A stretch of DNA of 64,000 bases from Sphingomicrobium sp. (lineage in GTDB: Bacteria; Pseudomonadota; Alphaproteobacteria; Sphingomonadales; Sphingomonadaceae): positions 1 through 64,000 of the forward strand of contig JAUJOV010000012.1 of the NCBI GenBank assembly GCA_030447545.1, read 5' to 3'. Positions 36,899-44,678 of the stretch are shown here, piece after piece (position 1 is the stretch's first letter; every line of letters begins with the position of its first letter). A model generated the notes under the pieces. The model was given only the letters and a program-made list of their open reading frames with translations. It was not told where the DNA came from and made no database searches. The position numbers and the translations under genes are program-made.

Positions 36899-37336
36899 AC
36901 CGATAAATAGCGGTGGAATATCGGCTGGCCGGAATGAGGATGGCACCTTCGCGCCTGGAAATGCCGGCGGCGGCAAGCCCCGGGGGGCCCGCCCCAAGGT
37001 TACTCGGGCCGTCGAGGAACTGCTGGAAGGCGAGCACGAGGCGCTCACGCGCAAAGCGATCGAGAAGGCGCTTGAGGGTGACATGGCTGCGTTGCGTCTT
37101 TGCCTGGAGCGGATAGCACCGCCCAGGAAGGACGCGCCGGTCTCCGTCGCGCTTCCTCCGGTCAAGTCTGCTGCCGACGCCGTCGGCGCATCTGCTGCGC
37201 TTTGAGCGCCGTCGCTGCTGGCGAAGTCACTCCCGATGAAGCGGCTCGCGTCATGGTCCTGCTGACGGCGCACAAGGCCATCGTTGAGGCCGGGGACCTG
37301 GAGAGCCGCATCACAGCATTGGAGAAAGCGAAATGA
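36891..37336 (+). CDS. DUF5681-domain protein, frameshifted as read
   Basis: Start MTEPINSGGISAGRNEDGTF; then PGNAGGGKPRGARPKVTRAV (the DUF5681 Gly/Lys/Pro/Arg motif) and EALTRKAIEKALEGDMAAL with LCLERIAPPRKDAPV. The frame breaks near 37200 and resumes as SAVAAGEVTPDEAARVM, ending in a coiled RITALEKAK. DUF5681 proteins occur in phage and island contexts, often near terminase or replication genes, and are thought to bind DNA. It overlaps the previous gene by 8 bases and the next by 4. Confidence 0.75.
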
Positions 37337-37520
37337 CGCAGCTTCGAAAGCGCGTGGAAGGCCTGGAGACGAGGCCCTGCCGCCGATGGCGCCGCGTGAG
37401 TTTCACATCATCGGCATGGAAGACGGCCCAACAGAAGCGGAGGCTATCGCGCGCTATGGTCGGCCGATCGGGCCCGATGACGACATTGTCTTCCTGGTCG
37501 GGAGGAAGCCCTCGACATGA
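37333..37520 (+). CDS. Tiny tandem paralogue 1, frameshifted as read
   Basis: Opens MTQLRKRVEGLETR, then, one base over (near 37372), LPPMAPREFHIIGMEDGPTE and AEAIARYGRPIGPDDDIVFL. The reconstructed protein (~62 residues) has a short coiled-coil N-terminus and a compact alpha/beta tail. It shares this layout with the next two genes. ATGA overlaps on both sides bind it into one operon with the DUF5681 gene. Confidence 0.6.
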
Positions 37521-37708
37521 AGCGGCTTAATACGCGGGTGGCGGACCTAGAAGCCAAGCGCACACCGCCTTTCGGTCGGACGCACTCGATAATTCAGCGC
37601 GTTGGACACACGCAGGATGAGGCAATTGACGCTTATGGTCGCGCCCTAATTGGTGAGGATGATCTGCTCATCATCAACGTGATCGTGGCGCCCAATGAAG
37701 CGGCTTGA
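37517..37708 (+). CDS. Tiny tandem paralogue 2
   Basis: 63 residues: MKRLNTRVADLEAK (coiled coil), a linker, then HTQDEAIDAYGRALIGEDDLLI, which aligns by eye with paralogue 1 (TEAEAIARYGRPIGPDDDI). Intact reading frame, 4-base overlap upstream and 14-base overlap downstream. No known family; role unknown. Confidence 0.65.
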   Translation: MKRLNTRVADLEAKRTPPFGRTHSIIQRVGHTQDEAIDAYGRALIGEDDLLIINVIVAPNEAA

Positions 37709-37895
37709 TGCGAGGGTGGCAGATCTGGAGGCCAAACACATTCCGTTGAAGCGCGTTCGGGTGCGGTGTCACGAAGGGCAAAGCCAGGAGGAAGCGATCA
37801 TCGCTGCCGGGTACGATCCGAACGACGAGGGGCTTTTCATCATAGTCCGCACGCTTGTCTCGCCGCGCTTCAAACCTGATCCGAGTTCGAGCTAA
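37695..37895 (+). CDS. Tiny tandem paralogue 3
   Basis: 66 residues: MKRLDARVADLEAK is almost identical to paralogue 2, followed by SQEEAIIAAGYDPNDEGLFI, again the same alpha/beta tail. Its stop falls at the edge of a TGTCCGC dispersed repeat. The three genes form a tandem array produced by duplication and divergence. Confidence 0.65.
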   Translation: MKRLDARVADLEAKHIPLKRVRVRCHEGQSQEEAIIAAGYDPNDEGLFIIVRTLVSPRFKPDPSSS

Positions 37896-37923
37896 TGTCC
37901 GCTTTCGACCCAAAGCGGACATT
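37894..37923. repeat. Dispersed near-palindrome, copy 1
   Basis: AATGTCCGCTTT-CGACCC-AAAGCGGACATT: 12-base perfectly complementary arms around a 6-base loop. The best-preserved of the copies seen in this window. Confidence 0.75.
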
Positions 37924-38012
37924 CGGCAGCACCAAGACAATGACTGTCGTTGCTGGATCGTTGCTCGTGCAGTATCCGCTCGTGAAGTTGCCATCGCAGC
38001 AGGGGGCAGTGG

Positions 38013-38438
38013 ATGAGTGCACAACAGATTACCGTCTCGACGACGGTCCCGATCACGCCAGAGCGTGCATGGCAGCTCTACACTGACCCTCGTGAGGTCA
38101 CTCATTGGAACTTCGCCTCCGACGACTGGCACTGCCCGTCGGCAAGTGTCGATCTGCGGGTCGGCGGAACGCACACTGCTCGCATGGAGGCCAAAGACGG
38201 AAGTGTCGGCTTCGACTTCGAGGGAAGATACGTTGAAGTCGATGCGCCGCGTTCCCTCACGCTTATGCTCGGCGATGGGCGGAAGTCGCGGACGACCTTT
38301 CACCCTGTAGATGGCGGAACAATCGTCGAGACTACGTTCGACGCAGAAGCTGAAAACCCCCTTGAGATGCAACGTGACGGTTGGCAGGCGATCCTGAACA
38401 ACTATCGGAAACATGCTGAGCAAGTTTCCGCCAGCTGA
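38013..38438 (+). CDS. SRPBCC/AHSA1-type ligand-binding protein
   Basis: 141 residues of the START/Bet v1-like superfamily: ITVSTTVPITPERAWQLYTDP, then HWNFASDDWHCPSASVDLRVGG, FDFEGRYVEVDAPRSLTLML and a C-terminal DGWQAILNNYRKHAE helix. These proteins bind hydrophobic ligands or act as Hsp90-activator homologues; ligand unknown. It is cargo between two TGTCCGC repeats, with no operon partner. Confidence 0.82.
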   Translation: MSAQQITVSTTVPITPERAWQLYTDPREVTHWNFASDDWHCPSASVDLRVGGTHTARMEAKDGSVGFDFEGRYVEVDAPRSLTLMLGDGRKSRTTFHPVDGGTIVETTFDAEAENPLEMQRDGWQAILNNYRKHAEQVSAS

Positions 38439-38469
38439 GGACTGATCGTCGCACCGCCTGCGCAACTTG

Positions 38470-38498
38470 AATGTCCGGTTCGACCCAAAGCAGACATT
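38470..38498. repeat. Dispersed near-palindrome, copy 2 (degenerate)
   Basis: AATGTCCG...CGACCC...GCAGACATT: same layout as copy 1 with a one-base shorter left arm and one mismatch. Confidence 0.6.
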
Positions 38499-38579
38499 CC
38501 GACTGCACGCCAATAGCGAGGTTGGAGCCGTACGCGCAAAGCTGTTAGGCGAAGGCCCCTCCTAACTGGACGACTGACA

Positions 38580-39587
38580 ATGACGGACCACATCAAGCGT
38601 CCAGCTCCTCATGCCTGGCACGCGGACCATCTCAGGCTAGCGGTTGAGGCTGCTGGCGTGGCGCTTTGGGCGTGGAATGTGGACGATGATCGGTTCACGA
38701 TGGACGAGCGAGGCTTTGAGCTTTGGGGACTTCCCTGGAGTGAGACAGTCACCTTCGAAGAACTTTCCCAGCATATCCACCCGGCAGACCGGGATCGTGT
38801 GAGAGCCGGTTTCGCCGCCACCCGTGCCGTTCTTGGTGCGTATGAAACTGATTTTAGAATTATTCTAAGCGAAGAAATACGGTGGATCGCCGCTCGTGGA
38901 CAGGGTGAGGATGTCGGCATCGTCGGGCGGACCATGTTCGGCATCTTCCTGGATGTTACTGGTCGCAAGCAGGCTGAAGAAGGTCACGAACTGCTCGCCG
39001 GCGAAATGAGCCATCGGGTGAAAAACCTGCTCGCGATCGCTGCCGGTCTAACGTCGATCACCTCCCGCACGACAAATTCGACAGAAGACATGGCACGCGA
39101 ACTAATCCAGAGGCTTACGGCCCTCGGACGCGCACATGACCTAGTCCGGCCACTACCCGACACCCAAGGCACTGCGGCATTGCTGGGCGACTTACTCTCA
39201 GTACTGCTGGCGCCTTACGATGACCTCGGAGCATTCAGCGGACGCATCCGAGTAGCTGTAGAGCGGATGGGCGTTGGTGAGGCTGCGGCAACAAGTTTGG
39301 CAATGGTCGTGCACGAGCTTGCCACCAATTCTCTGAAGTACGGCGCGCTGTCGTCCGATAGCGGCACGCTGGACGTGTCGACGCAATCAACCGGTGATTG
39401 CATAAGCCTGATTTGGATGGAGAGGGGCGGCCCCTCCGTTAAAGCTCCTCCAAAACAGGAAGGCTACGGCAGCATGCTAATGCAGCGAAGCGTGTCCAGA
39501 CAGCTGGGTGGTACAATTGAACACAATTGGCTGGAGGAAGGCTTGGTCGTGACCGTTCAGCTCAGTCGCTCTAAGCTGAGTCGATAG
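38580..39587 (+). CDS. PAS-domain HWE-family sensor histidine kinase
   Basis: 335 residues, soluble. A PAS domain (residues ~20-135; VALWAWNVDDDRFTMDERGF) precedes the phospho-acceptor GEMSHRVKNLLAIA (His ~145) and a catalytic domain with HELATNSLKYGALS and WMERGG, the defining His and Trp-x-Glu of HWE kinases. No membrane helix, so it senses a cytoplasmic signal (light or redox via PAS is possible but the flavin Cys is not evident). A convergent response regulator gene lies 17 bases downstream. Confidence 0.9.
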   Translation: MTDHIKRPAPHAWHADHLRLAVEAAGVALWAWNVDDDRFTMDERGFELWGLPWSETVTFEELSQHIHPADRDRVRAGFAATRAVLGAYETDFRIILSEEIRWIAARGQGEDVGIVGRTMFGIFLDVTGRKQAEEGHELLAGEMSHRVKNLLAIAAGLTSITSRTTNSTEDMARELIQRLTALGRAHDLVRPLPDTQGTAALLGDLLSVLLAPYDDLGAFSGRIRVAVERMGVGEAAATSLAMVVHELATNSLKYGALSSDSGTLDVSTQSTGDCISLIWMERGGPSVKAPPKQEGYGSMLMQRSVSRQLGGTIEHNWLEEGLVVTVQLSRSKLSR

Positions 39588-39604
39588 CGACGCCGGCCCT
39601 CGGG

Positions 39605-39994
39605 TCAGTCGGAGGGGCCGCAGGGCTGGCGAAACTTCTCCGCAACCAACGCGATGAGCCGCTCTGCTCGGTACGGCTTGGCGATAAACGTGCCGTGATC
39701 CGGCAGCTCATCATCTGATAAGCTCATCGCACCTGATGTGACGATAAGGCCGACCTCAGGGCGAACCTTGTCCACTTCCTCAGCCAGTTCGAGCCCGTTC
39801 ATTTCTCCAGGCATGTTCACGTCGGTGAACAGCACGCCGATGAGCGGATGGTGGACGAGTGCTTCAAGTGCCTCCTCCGCATCACCCGCCTCCCAGGCGA
39901 TGATGCCTTCGTCCGCAAGCGCGTCGGCTACCACCATGCGCACGATCGGCTCGTCCTCGACTACAGGAATTTCCTTCTGGAGTGATCGCGTCAT
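39605..39994 (-). CDS. Single-domain response regulator
   Basis: 129 residues with only a receiver domain: acidic pair in VVEDEPIVRMVV, phospho-acceptor Asp in VLFTDVNMPGEMNG (~residue 58), Thr/Ser in IVTSGA and Lys in FIAKPYRAERL. Such CheY-like proteins are usual partners of HWE kinases in sphingomonads. Transcribed convergently with the kinase gene, so partnership is inferred from proximity only. Confidence 0.9.
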   Translation of the reverse strand: MTRSLQKEIPVVEDEPIVRMVVADALADEGIIAWEAGDAEEALEALVHHPLIGVLFTDVNMPGEMNGLELAEEVDKVRPEVGLIVTSGAMSLSDDELPDHGTFIAKPYRAERLIALVAEKFRQPCGPSD

Positions 39995-40052
39995 GATTGC
40001 TCAGCGAACTCGTACCTCAGACCCTCCCCGCCGCCACGACGCGAATCTCCGC

Positions 40053-40115
40053 AATGTCTGCTTTGCACGCAAAGGCGACTAACCCGTAGGTTCGCTTCGG
40101 ACCCATTGCGGACAT
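40053..40115. repeat. Dispersed near-palindrome, copy 3 (split by insertion)
   Basis: AATGTCTGCTTT at the left and ACCCATTGCGGACAT at the right, with about 35 extra bases between the arms; reads as a degenerate or composite copy. Confidence 0.45.
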
Positions 40116-40166
40116 CGCGGCGGCAGTCTCTAAGCTGCAGCCAACGCACCCTCGGAGATCGGCACG

Positions 40167-40478
40167 ATGTCATTTAAGGACCCCAGCTTCCAAGAAAGGA
40201 TTCGCAGTGCTGCCAAGGCCCAGGAGAAGGCGCTGGAGCGCCTGCGGTCTAAGCCGCCGCTGGACGAAGTGGCCGTAGCCGAGCGTAAGGCCAACCGGGC
40301 GGAGCGCGAGACCCGGGTTGCTGAGAAAAGCGCGGCCAAGAAAGCGAGCCTGCAGGCCGCGAAGGACAGCAAGGCCGTTGACGCTGCAGCTAAAGCGGCA
40401 ATCCCGCCGCCACCCACGGAGGCCGAGCTGAAGGCCGCCCGCGATGCCCGTTACGCCAAGCGAAAGGCACGCAAGTAG
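40167..40478 (+). CDS. DUF6481-type basic helical protein
   Basis: 103 residues, very Lys/Ala/Arg-rich, almost wholly helical: MSFKDPSFQERIRSAAKAQE, repeated AxxKA heptad-like stretches, a PPPPTEAELKAARDARYAKR end. This corresponds to a small uncharacterised sphingomonad family (DUF6481, from memory). It may bind nucleic acid. Followed by a TGTCCGC-type repeat. Confidence 0.7.
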   Translation: MSFKDPSFQERIRSAAKAQEKALERLRSKPPLDEVAVAERKANRAERETRVAEKSAAKKASLQAAKDSKAVDAAAKAAIPPPPTEAELKAARDARYAKRKARK

Positions 40479-40503
40479 GGCCTGGCACCATGCGGCTTTG
40501 CTG

Positions 40504-40531
40504 TGTCTGCTTTCCACCCATTGCGGACATT
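40504..40531. repeat. Dispersed near-palindrome, copy 4
   Basis: TGTCTGCTTT-CCACCC-ATTGCGGACATT; one arm carries mismatches relative to copy 1. The 229 bases after it (to 40760) hold a short open stretch (PVQLKPKSLREIVPPEMIA) but no gene I can support. Confidence 0.55.
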
Positions 40532-40760
40532 GGTTTCGAGCCGGAGCCTGGACGAAGCCCGTTCAGCTCAAGCCGAAGTCACTCAGAGAGATCGTGCCGC
40601 CAGAGATGATCGCGACCCTCCGCCGTTTCCACCAGGCTTTGCGCCTGCCCGGTAGGGCGCGGCTTGAGAAAGCCACTCTAAAAATTGACGGCTGACGGGC
40701 GAGGACCTTTCCGCCACATATGTCGGATGGACTCCATCGTTTCGTCGCGTGATCTCGAAA

Positions 40761-41715
40761 ATGGCCCGGGATCTGGCTCTGCTGGACCGTCTGTTGGTGA
40801 CGCTTGACGTTGACGTGCAAAGCCTGGCGCTTTGCCAGTAGAGCGCGGGTGGCGACTGATCGGCGAAGCGGTCGACGCGATCATGGTGCATTATGTGCTC
40901 GCCGGCACCCACTACATGACCATTCGGGGCTACGAACCTCTCGAGTGTCCCGCCGGCTCAATCGTAGTGCTCCTGCCTGCCCTCCAGCCGCGCGTTTCAC
41001 TGGACGACGGGCCGGCCGTTGACGTGGTCGCCCGAGAACAGTGCACCCTTACGCGCGAGGGCCTGTTTTTCGTCGATGCAACGAGCGGCGGAACGTACGA
41101 CCTGCGCTATGTCTCGGGAATCGTGCATGCGAGCCTGTTTGGCTCGTTCGGTCTGTTCGACAATTTGACGAAGCCCGTGGCGCAGCGCGTGGGTGAGCAT
41201 CAGTTCGTGCAGCAGGCGTTCGGAGTGATGGTGGACGAAGTGGGCAGCCCGAGCCTGGGCGCCCGCGCACTGACCAGCGCTCGGCGAAAGCCTGTCTCGT
41301 GCTGATGATCCGGCAGACCCTGGAGAACGGCGGGGAGGAGCTCCATGGTTGGTGCTCTCTCCGACAGGCGGCTGGGCAGAAGCATTGCAGCCGTGCTCGA
41401 TCGGCCAGGGCTGACCCTCACACGGCCGACAGCATGGCGGAGATCGCGCGGATGAGCCGGGCAAGCTTCTACCGTGCTTTCGCCGAGGCCTTCGACATGA
41501 CCCCCAAGCAGTTCGTCGCCAAGACGAGGCTTCACCACGCGGCGCAGATGCTTCGATCGACACCGCTTCCAGTCAAGCTGATCGCAGGAAACGTCGGCTT
41601 CTCCAGTCGAAGCCACTTCTCGCGCCTTTTCAGCGAGGCTTACGGCGTGGATCCTTCGGAGTTCCGCGCGCAGACACGCAATCGGCCGACCGATCCGCCC
41701 AAAGCGGTGCATTAG
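40761..41715 (+). CDS. AraC-family regulator with cupin-like domain, frameshifted as read
   Basis: From ATG 40761 (MARDLALLDRLLVTLDVDVQ) the frame breaks near 40840, resumes as VERGWRLIGEAVDAIMVHYV (AraC_binding_6-like sensing domain), and breaks again near 41280. It is out of frame through ~41340-41430 before SMAEIARMSRASFYRAFAEAF and GFSSRSHFSRLFSEAYGVDP, the two helix-turn-helix units of AraC proteins. It probably regulates an unknown target; several single-base errors or true decay must be distinguished. Confidence 0.75.
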
Positions 41716-41864
41716 CCGCGCCACCCCTAGACGCGCGGCTGGCTGTCGCTCGGAGCGTCTCATCGACCCCCTTCAGACATTATGCGCGCGGTGACTACAG
41801 CACGGAACGGTGTCGACCCAAGGGCGTTGAAAAGCACCGTACGAGACACTGCTCACCAATCTAA

Positions 41865-41900
41865 GGGCCCGCCCTAGCCTCCATGGGCGGGCCCTTTTTT
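41865..41900 (+). terminator. Rho-independent terminator
   Basis: A perfect 10-bp stem (GGGCCCGCCC / GGGCGGGCCC) with a 10-base loop is followed by six Ts. It lies about 150 bases after the AraC-type gene and would end rightward transcription in that part of the island. The rest of 41716-42014 has no supported gene. Confidence 0.88.
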
Positions 41901-42014
41901 CGAGCAGCGACCGCCTTGTGCCTCGGTCAGGACCACTGCCATTGCGACGAGCCGAGGCACCCGGAGGGACTAATGTGAGTTAGGCGGGAATGCGGACGTG
42001 AGTATTTCCTGAGT

Positions 42015-42197
42015 ATGTCTGTGCCACCACAAGACGAAAAGCAAAAACTCGGAAACCTGGAACGGGTGAACGCCGAGCTAACCGCAAGCTTGGCGAAGTG
42101 CCGGGGGCTGGTGGTCGACTGCCAAGCGAAGTTGGCGGCAAACTCAAACGAACCGCACCTCTTTTTCCCGGCGGAAGACGAGAGCCGCCCGACTTAG
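42015..42197 (+). CDS. Small hypothetical protein
   Basis: 60 residues, MSVPPQDEKQKLGNLERVNA then ELTASLAKCRGLVVDCQAKL: one short amphipathic/coiled helix with two Cys and a disordered end. Its stop overlaps the 3' end of the convergent SANT-like gene. No family known. Confidence 0.45.
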   Translation: MSVPPQDEKQKLGNLERVNAELTASLAKCRGLVVDCQAKLAANSNEPHLFFPAEDESRPT

Positions 42198-42423
42198 CTG
42201 TTTCTCGGTCGGCGCTTTCCGGTCACTGATCTACCCAAGTTTCGGGCATACCTCGCCACCGCTTCCTCGCTGCGACCAAGAGCAGTGGCAATCTCGCGCG
42301 CTGTTCTGCGCTGCTCAGCATCTCCAGGAGCTGCCGCTTCTCCTCCTCCGTCCAGAGACGCTGGCGACATTCCAAATTACCGACCATGCGCTGACCGGTA
42401 AGCAGCCGAGCATCTGCTTTCAA
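42194..42423 (-). CDS. Small SANT/Myb-like DNA-binding protein, frameshifted as read
   Basis: Starts MKADARLLTGQRMVGNLECRQ, then RLWTEEEKRQLLEML, the Trp-rich first helix of a Myb/SANT unit. A one-base shift near 42316 is needed to continue as AREIATALGRSEEAVARYAR (second and third helices) and NLGRSVTGKRRPRNS to the stop at 42194. This tiny helix-turn-helix type is frequent in alphaproteobacterial phage-like regions. Probable transcription or DNA-binding accessory. Confidence 0.6.
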
Positions 42424-42460
42424 TCGATTGCCAGATTGTTGAGCAAGCTATGTCAACTGG

Positions 42461-42653
42461 ATGAGCGAACCTGAGCACGACTCAACCGAAGAGCTGCGCT
42501 CATGCGGCGGGTGCTCGGTCGCTCTTGCACTCGTCTTGTTGCCGGGCGTGCTCCTCTCCGTGCTGACAGGTCCGCCTGCCGGCAGAAGAATGGCCCTTCG
42601 CTTTTTTCTACGGACTGCTGCTCGCCATACCATTCGCCTACCTCTCGCACTAG
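42461..42653 (+). CDS. Small two-helix membrane protein, frameshifted as read
   Basis: MSEPEHDSTEELRSCGGCSV opens an acidic N-terminus, then VALALVLLPGVLLSVLTG is a membrane helix. After a one-base shift near 42572 the sequence continues LPAEEWPFAFFYGLLLAIPF and AYLSH to TAG 42651. The second helix reads well only in the shifted frame. Function unknown. Confidence 0.5.
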
Positions 42654-42731
42654 CTGGCACCAGACACTGGCTCCCTTGGCTCGTCGCGAGCGTTTTGACG
42701 GTTCTGTTCTGGGAGCGTTCACTGCAATCTG

Positions 42732-42827
42732 ATGAAGACGGGAGTGGATGTTCGCTCGGCACTGGTGATGCTCGCCTTCCCATTACTGATCACAGTTAGA
42801 GCATGGCTGGCTAACCGCCGCACCTAA
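42732..42827 (+). CDS. Possible 31-residue membrane peptide
   Basis: MKTGVDVRSALVMLAFPLLI then TVRAWLANRRT: a single hydrophobic helix with a basic end. It follows the previous small membrane gene. The evidence is only composition and position, so this is tentative. Confidence 0.3.
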   Translation: MKTGVDVRSALVMLAFPLLITVRAWLANRRT

Positions 42828-42836
42828 CGCCAATCT

Positions 42837-42858
42837 CTTTCGACCCATTGCGCACATT
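42837..42858. repeat. Dispersed near-palindrome, copy 5 (half)
   Basis: CTTTCGACCCATTGCGCACATT: loop and right arm of the TGTCCGC repeat, left arm lost. Confidence 0.5.
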
Positions 42859-42982
42859 GGCAGCCGCACGTCATCGCAGCCGGCATTTGGTGCCCTCGTA
42901 AGCCTTTTTTGGTCCGGCTTCGTGGTGTGTCGCGTCTGAAGGCGACTGGACGTACCTCCTTTGGAGGTATCTCACGCAAAGC

Positions 42983-43205
42983 ATGGGTAAGCTCCGTTTA
43001 GAAGGCCTGTTGAGGCACCGCGAGTCGCTCGAAACGGCGCTTCGAACTGAGTCCGGCGCAGTCAGAACACTCGGGCGACGCAGCCAGATGGCCTCGGTAC
43101 AAATTGGCGAGATCCGCTGCGGACACCACAGAACAGCGCATCGCCAGCATTCAGAAGCGCATTGCCGAGATTGACGATCAAATTGAACGAGGTGATCACG
43201 CCTAA
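42983..43205 (+). CDS. Small coiled-coil protein, frameshifted as read
   Basis: MGKLRLEGLLRHRESLETAL is helical; after a one-base shift near 43072 it continues DAARWPRYKLARSAADTTEQ and RIASIQKRIAEIDDQIERGD to TAA 43203. Charged heptads suggest a coiled coil. No known domain. Confidence 0.5.
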
Positions 43206-43223
43206 CGGACGGTGCGGGTTTCC

Positions 43224-43535
43224 TCATCCGGGCACGTGCTGCCGCCAGTTCCACCCAAAAGTGGCCTTGGAAGGGGAGCCGACCGTAAAGCCGACCCCTT
43301 CCTTATCCGACTGACGGGCGGTTGCGTGAGCCCTTAATCCGCTGTCCAGACCGTGGCCCTCGCCGCCGTCAGGCGGTACCTGAAGCCGTGTAAGGCTCGT
43401 GCTTTCTTCGTAGAAACTCGTGCTTGGCAAACCTTCGAATGATCGCAGCCCTAAAGGAAAGGCCCGGCGCAACACCTGTCCGACCACGGCGCGCTCCTCA
43501 GGTGGCGGCATACCTGCCAATGTCTCACGTCTCAT
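43224..43535 (-). CDS. Small hypothetical protein, only N-terminus convincing
   Basis: The first ~35 residues (MRRETLAGMPPPEERAVVGQ, then VLRRAFPLG) resemble small sphingomonad proteins that open MRR...MPxxEERA. The rest of the 103-residue frame runs through a repeated DNA element at 43243-43317 and looks non-coding, so a frameshift near 43440 is suspected. Treat the end as unknown. Confidence 0.35.
   Translation of the reverse strand: MRRETLAGMPPPEERAVVGQVLRRAFPLGLRSFEGLPSTSFYEESTSLTRLQVPPDGGEGHGLDSGLRAHATARQSDKEGVGFTVGSPSKATFGWNWRQHVPG
43243..43317. repeat. Island repeat element, copy A
   Basis: Shares with 44290-44354 the ordered blocks CGCCA-TT-CACCCA, AAGGGGAGCCGAC, AAAGCCGACC and GACTGACGG. 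The two GCCGAC words and the AAGGGG...CCCCTT arms could fold. About 65-75 bases, imperfect. Confidence 0.6.
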
Positions 43536-43687
43536 CGCAACATCTCCTTGCCGCCCCTAACCCATGTGAGAAGGTGACGTGCCGCGAGTTGCAGCTGCGA
43601 AACGTCAGTCTGCCCACGACAGGAGAGGGAGCGAAGGACGGCAGCAACTTAGGGCCAGTGCCCCAAGTCTGCTTTTCGGAAGCGCGG

Positions 43688-43888
43688 CTAGACCTCAGCG
43701 GAATGTCGTTCGCGAGCAGGCACTGCAATGCGCAGCGTTGAGCGCAGCTCGGCCTGATCGACCAGGGCTTGATACTGCCGCGCCAACTCCTCGTGGATCT
43801 CGGCGACATTCCGCCGCTCTGACTTCAAGGCCAGGGCGCGCTCTTCGATAGCTCGCTGGCGATAATATTTAGTGTCGTTGTCGGACAT
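43688..43888 (-). CDS. Small hypothetical helical protein
   Basis: 66 residues from ATG 43888: MSDNDTKYYRQRAIEERALA then RRNVAEIHEELARQYQALVD. The YYRxRAxEER opening and the HxExAxxYxxL helix match a frequent sphingomonad small-protein pattern (no name known to me). An ATG two codons upstream is also possible. Part of the leftward island cluster. Confidence 0.65.
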   Translation of the reverse strand: MSDNDTKYYRQRAIEERALALKSERRNVAEIHEELARQYQALVDQAELRSTLRIAVPARERHSAEV

Positions 43889-43974
43889 CCCCATGCCCCT
43901 GCATTCAGCGGGAGCGCGACGCGATGTCCCCAGTCGCCCTTGCTGAAGTCTCGGCGGCGATGAGGCAGCTTACT

Positions 43975-44127
43975 CTATGTTGCTCGGACGAGCGAGTTCG
44001 GTGCCGACTGCCCGTCACGCATGGCCCTCTCAGCCCTCTGTTCAGCCAGAAACTCATCGATCTGGCGACTGATGCGAGCGCAGCGTTCGTCGCGCTGCTG
44101 CTGTGTCTCGGGAATGCGCTTTGGCAT
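43975..44127 (-). CDS. 50-residue hypothetical protein
   Basis: MPKRIPETQQQRDERCARIS then RQIDEFLAEQRAERAMRDGQ: a charged helical peptide ending SLVRAT at TAG 43975. The helical periodicity and position in the leftward cluster make it credible; another frame over the same DNA is long but Ser/Arg-rich and less protein-like. Confidence 0.5.
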   Translation of the reverse strand: MPKRIPETQQQRDERCARISRQIDEFLAEQRAERAMRDGQSAPNSLVRAT

Positions 44128-44289
44128 GTGGTGCGCGAAAAGCGGCTCATGCGGTGCACTAAATTAAGTGAGGCCGCGTCACCCTTAACTTTCAGGACCG
44201 GCGAACGTGTCCGCTAGCGGACGAAGCTGGTGGTCTGCTGGCCATTGTGTCCTTCGCCGACGCGCTGAACGTGACTTCGAGCGAGTGCC

Positions 44290-44354
44290 CGCCAATTGCA
44301 CCCACAAAGAAGGGGAGCCGACTACGAAAGCCGACCTCTCTGTCAGACTGACGG
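44290..44354. repeat. Island repeat element, copy B
   Basis: Second copy of the element at 43243-43317, with the blocks in the same order. It lies just downstream of the stop of the acidic small protein at 44370-44564, in the leftward cluster; copy A overlaps the 3' part of another leftward frame. Confidence 0.6.
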
Positions 44355-44369
44355 CAATACCTCAGGCGA

Positions 44370-44564
44370 TCATAGTCCATCGTCCACGTCGTGCGGTTCG
44401 TCCGTTACATTGCCGCCACCCGGATCGCTGACGGGACAGCCGCAGCCGCCTCCTGAGCCGTAACAGAGTGCCCAGAGGCTGAGCCCCTCGTCCTCTGTGT
44501 CGGTGGCGTCCTCAAGGTCTGGGTCCCCGTCCTCCAGGTCGAGCCGGTCGATCGCCTGCTCCAC
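44370..44564 (-). CDS. Acidic small hypothetical protein, start uncertain
   Basis: From GTG 44564: VEQAIDRLDLEDGDPDLEDA then TDTEDEGLSLWALCYGSGGG and a Gly/Cys-rich end (CGCPVSDPGGG). This strongly acidic DxDPDLED layout is typical of small sphingomonad proteins of unknown role. The frame is open upstream with plausible sequence (LIPSLPRPLLKRF), so the true start may be a TTG/CTG or lie beyond a frameshift near 44630. Confidence 0.55.
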   Translation of the reverse strand: MEQAIDRLDLEDGDPDLEDATDTEDEGLSLWALCYGSGGGCGCPVSDPGGGNVTDEPHDVDDGL

Positions 44565-44678
44565 AAACCGCTTCAGGAGCGGACGCGGAAGGCTCGGGAT
44601 CAGAGCAAGCGCGAAGTGGGAGGGCCGGAGCCCTCCCGGAAGTCGTGCGCATGGGTCGCCATCATGCCCTCCCGCTGC

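Noticed and set aside
42461-42799. A single 112-residue protein at the small membrane gene
   Set aside because: The tail of that frame is Arg/Thr-rich; a shifted frame gives a clean membrane helix and earlier stop, so the shorter repaired gene is preferred.
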